NCBI GenBank assembly: GCA_036971715.1
Contig: JAVHJL010000008.1
Coordinates: 1,984,001 to 2,048,000 of the forward strand
DNA length: 64,000 nt
DNA from: Arthrobotrys musiformis
Lineage: Eukaryota > Ascomycota > Orbiliomycetes > Orbiliales > Orbiliaceae
Direction: 5' to 3'
The first letter of the stretch is position 1; each line of letters starts with the position of its first letter. The notes beneath the pieces are model-generated. The model ran no database searches and was not told the origin of the DNA. It saw nothing but the letters and a program-made list of their open reading frames with translations. Both the position numbers and the translations under genes were made by a program. This document shows positions 60,501 to 64,000 of the stretch, in pieces.

Positions 60501-61137
60501 GAGATACTGCCTATTGTCCCCGGCTGATATTGCCGTCATATCACCGGTGGATGCATGGGTCTGGAAATTGCACGTCAATGGCATCAACTGGCTCCAACTA
60601 TCATTCCACCTGACTCTCACATCTCTGAGGAAGAGAGTACCTGTGCTGTAATCCCCTTCGTTCGCCAGGTATTACAAGACTACTTCCTTAGTATATTATA
60701 TGGATGGCAGCTGTGTTCGTTCGCATGCGGCAGGTTCGCTCCCACACTCCAAACACACCGCCAATGGGAGCCACAGCTGTGCCATCCATCGACTCTTGCA
60801 TAAGTATGCATAAGTAAGTACTGCTGCTCGCGCCCGCGATGTCATATCTATCACTATCGCCAACATAACCACTATCTATATATATACTTATACAGGCATA
60901 TTCCAACCAGTCGACTGAAGTTATATCGACGTCGCCGTTTCAACCGAACGAAAGGCTGGGCAATTGGCTTTAGTAAGTCCCGTCCGAGCACGAAATGAGC
61001 ATTTAGTCTAGGAACGAGTATGACGAATCCTCTCACAAAGCTTGGTCTCCCCCAAAGCTTGGTCTTCCCTCTTGACATCTCTTTCTCCCACACCGTCCAC
61101 CATCCCCAACTATAATATACATACTAAGGCTCCCAGG

Positions 61138-61153
61138 TCTGGGTACGAGACAA
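61138..61153 (+). repeat. Dispersed motif copy
   Basis: TCTGGGTACGAGACAA, identical to the copy at 24894-24909. Confidence 0.7.
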
Positions 61154-61626
61154 AATATAAGGTATAGAGTATCGACAATCGGCTAATGTAATCTTCCAAC
61201 CCCACGGTCCAAACCCCATCCCATCGTATTCACAAAAAGTACCTCATCAATACCTTCCGGTCACATTGTATGTACAGTATATCGTGTAGAGTGAGCAAAT
61301 TATCGAATCCATGTCCCTGAGATTAAATCCAGTCCAAAGGGCCGTGTCAAACAAACCCCCTTGTCCGGCCCATGTCCACCCCCGGCAAAAAACAGAAAAC
61401 AGAGGAAAAAAGGGACCTTCCAGAACCGGTCCAGATCGATGCTTCCGTGTGGTAGGTACTATATCACAAGATCTTGCATCCTGTAAACGAAACATCGATC
61501 TACCACATCTAGATAGGTATATATATGCCACAGACACTCCTCCGCATAGATTTGTATCCCCAGAGAAAGAGGGAAGTAATTTCGATCCCGAATAATTAAT
61601 AAATTTATGCATATATGGCGTCGGGT

Positions 61627-61649
61627 GGGTGAGGCTGGGAACGAGACCA
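61627..61649 (+). repeat. Dispersed GAGAC motif, long form
   Basis: Shares GGGTGAGGCTGGGAACGAGA plus CCA with the copy at 21231-21255, 40 kb away. Confidence 0.75.
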
Positions 61650-61825
61650 GCGTCGGGGTAGTATGCTGTCTATCTATATAGATCTTGCATCCGTACAGAC
61701 GAAACGAATGCCATATACAGGGGATCACCAACCAAGCACATACGATGCCCACAAAGAAGGTGATATTGATCTTCTTACAATATTCCCGCCCGGGCGGGCT
61801 GGGAACGAGGCAACAATATTCCTAC

Positions 61826-61860
61826 AATTTTTAATTTTTAATTTTTAATTTTTTTTTTTT
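61826..61860 (+). repeat. ATTTTTA tandem repeat and poly-T
   Basis: Four units of TTTTTAA followed by a run of about 13 T. Confidence 0.8.
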
Positions 61861-63237
61861 GAGTAAAATATCGAATTGATCTTATATGTCTGCTTTTCAA
61901 CATAGTCTAAAGTGGCGTCAAAGGCAAGAATTTTATATAGATCTAGATTCGACGGCCGTTGCAAATAGACACCTTGTCGGCACAGTATACGTATTTTACG
62001 TATACCAGATTTTCAATACAAATATACAGAAACTACCAAGTAAAGCAAGTATCAATTCTAAAAAGGATGCCTTCCGGGAGTATACTCATGGGTACGGGTA
62101 TATATATATCTACCCACTCCGGGTCTCGAGGTCGATAAGCCATATCCATACAATATACAACAGCTACCCCAAACCAACCTAAAACATTTCTACTAAAATA
62201 CACCGTATATAGGTATACGGCCCCCTTTGTGACGTCTGAGCACGAGACCAGGTATATGTCGATGTACAGGGTAAAGGAATGATATTTTGTCCGGCTATCA
62301 GCTAAAATCGGTCTTAAACCGCCCTTCACATCAGTTATAAATCCAAAGCATCTCCAACTCGCCTTCCAACGTATACCCCTTATACACACTTTAAAGCTTT
62401 CATACATATCAAAAATAAATCAAAATCAATGCCAAGTACCCCAGCAGGCCTTATCTCGCACACTAGAGCTGGCTGACGGTATATAGACCACCCATAACTT
62501 CTCCAACCAAACGCACATCTACACACTCCCATCCCAACCTCATGCATGCACAATACAAACCTCCACGTCAAAAACACCCAAAACCACATTTATAATTAGA
62601 TCCAGATTTATAAATATTCATGCACCCCTTCCGATCTCCCGCAGAAACCACATTCGTTGCCACATACCCCAAGCAAGGGGAAGAAGTGACAAAATTCCAC
62701 GTGCCCGATCGATCGATGGGATGTGCCATGTGGAGCACGCACATATGCAACGTTGATCGTAAAAGCCCCACCACGGCAGATCTACTTAATCTTCAGGCTC
62801 ATGGAAATCGCGAGTGAAAGACCATCTCAGAACTTATTCCCAATCATATAGTGGAATAAAATAGGAAGAAGAAAGAGGGGCACTGGACACGCTTTCTCAG
62901 ATTCGATATATACTAGCGTCTACCAATTAATCACAACTTATATAAATTAGATACCTTAAATCAGCATCCTTTCAATATATATAAAATATATAAATGTATA
63001 AAATTCTATAAGTTATCTTTTGAAAAGTATATAAAGCACTTCATTATCATCATACTCATCATCTTCAACAAAAGTTAAAAGAAAGAAAAGAAAAAGAATC
63101 AATATACAGGTCAACAAGGGGGTATAAACTATAAAAAAACAAGGATAATGGGGTATACATGACAAATACTATCAACAAAAAACTCCGGCTAACGTAAAAC
63201 TATTGACTACACCGATCTTAAAAAAAGCCTTCCTCAA

Positions 63238-63824
63238 GAGAAAAATCCAGGTAAAAATCCGGGTAGATAAAAGAGCGTAAAGGTCCAGTCCAGTAAATAT
63301 AAAGTCCAAAGCGGGGTAGTCGAACGAGAGTCACCCACGGAACAGAACCTACATTCGTCAGTCAATCCGAGTTTGGGAGGTCCTGTCCGGGGGGGACTCT
63401 CGACAAACTCGTTCGGAAAATCCAAAGGGGGTCAGAAGAGTCCAGATGGAAGGAAAAATCCAGGATAGTCGTCCAAGTCCCATACCGGTCCACGCAGGTC
63501 AATATCCTCTGACTTCACAAAGACTCACCCTCAGCTCAGTCACATCGAATACAAGACAAATATTAATACAGGCCCAAGCTTTTAAGGAAATTAACCACCC
63601 CTCTCAAATAATATAACATAATCTAAAAAATGAATTTCCCAACTCCCAGAATCGTTCGAACGATATTATGTCTTTCTTTTTTTCTAAAAACGCCAGAATA
63701 GAGTCAAAGCCGCCGGCCGGTAACAAAAAAGAGGTCCAAGATGAATAAAAAAATGAGTGGCGAGGATGTCCCGAGAAAAAAGGCCCCAAGGTTGAATAGA
63801 GTAAAATCCACGGAAAATCCAGGT
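63238..63824. repeat. Scattered GGAAAAATCCAGG-like units
   Basis: Six units of the form GRAAAAATCCRGG or close (63238-63263 twice, 63415-63426, 63452-63465, 63801-63824 twice), with many further TCCAG/TCCAA words between. On the minus strand they read CCTGGATTTTTCC within pyrimidine-rich DNA. Confidence 0.5.
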
Positions 63825-64000
63825 TATTTCTGTCGTTTGTATAAAAAAAGATATGTAGAGGGAAAGAAAAAAGAGATCCAGAGGTAAATGCGAAAGAGGT
63901 CAAAACAATATCAAGAACGATTGGGAAAGAGAAGAGGTAGATCCAGGCAATTGGTAAAATAATCCAGCTTAATCGGTAGTCCAGGGGAAGTTATTAAGCC

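Larger units (their letters stand above)
60501..64000. other. 3.5-kb region without a supported gene
   Basis: No domain-bearing frame on either strand. It holds the densest group of dispersed-motif copies (61007, 61138, 61627, 61794, 62235), a repeated ATTTTTA tract with poly-T at 61826-61860, AT-rich runs at 62900-63010, and at 63238-63824 repeated GGAAAAATCCAGG-like units. The right edge may belong to the leader or promoter of a gene outside the window. Confidence 0.5.

Overview
This window is nuclear DNA of a filamentous ascomycete (Pezizomycotina). The genes carry short GT-AG introns, mostly 50-75 nt with CTAAC/CTGAC-like branch points. They encode families typical of these fungi: PalI/Rim9, Nur1 (DUF2418), a Tul1/DscA RING ligase, a Zn2Cys6 factor, RTA1, DUF3824, and an NB-ARC/TPR NLR with an alpha/beta hydrolase domain. 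The class cannot be fixed by eye. The modest gene density and long AT-rich, gene-poor gaps would fit Pezizomycetes or Orbiliomycetes, but that is inference.

I support 16 protein genes and joined their exons by hand; every splice model keeps the reading frame. Region 1 (1.3-13.4 kb) is a compact housekeeping block: a type II membrane glycosyltransferase-like protein (-), the DscA ubiquitin ligase (-), Nur1 (+, divergent from DscA) and a 942-aa Zn2Cys6 regulator (-). Region 2 (13.4-27 kb) is mostly gene-poor: a 6.3-kb gap, an RTA1 membrane protein (+) converging on a five-exon cytochrome P450 (-), and a small Cys-pair protein (-). Region 3 (27-40.7 kb) has a secreted, probably GPI-anchored protein (+), a DUF3824 protein (-), a 1043-aa 2OG-Fe(II) dioxygenase protein (-), an unfamiliar 656-aa protein built of ~40-aa repeats plus a Cys-rich tail (+), and a tyrosinase (-). 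Region 4 (40.7-54.8 kb) is again gene-poor; it holds a 1227-aa NLR-type receptor (+) and a small APH-like kinase (-). Region 5 (54.8-59.7 kb) has two conserved membrane proteins, Tvp38 and PalI (both -). The last 4.3 kb has no gene I can support.

The genes do not form an obvious single pathway. The accessory ones (RTA1, P450, dioxygenase, repeat protein, tyrosinase, NLR, APH kinase) lie among the AT-rich gaps, a layout typical of variable fungal regions. These gaps share a short dispersed motif, on both strands and sometimes as inverted pairs, with a core close to CTGGKTWACGAGACMA. The repeat protein, the NLR and this motif family are the most interesting items.

Limits: exon borders are hand-read without transcripts or alignments. 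Family calls rest on recognisable motifs. tRNAs and small ncRNAs could have been missed.
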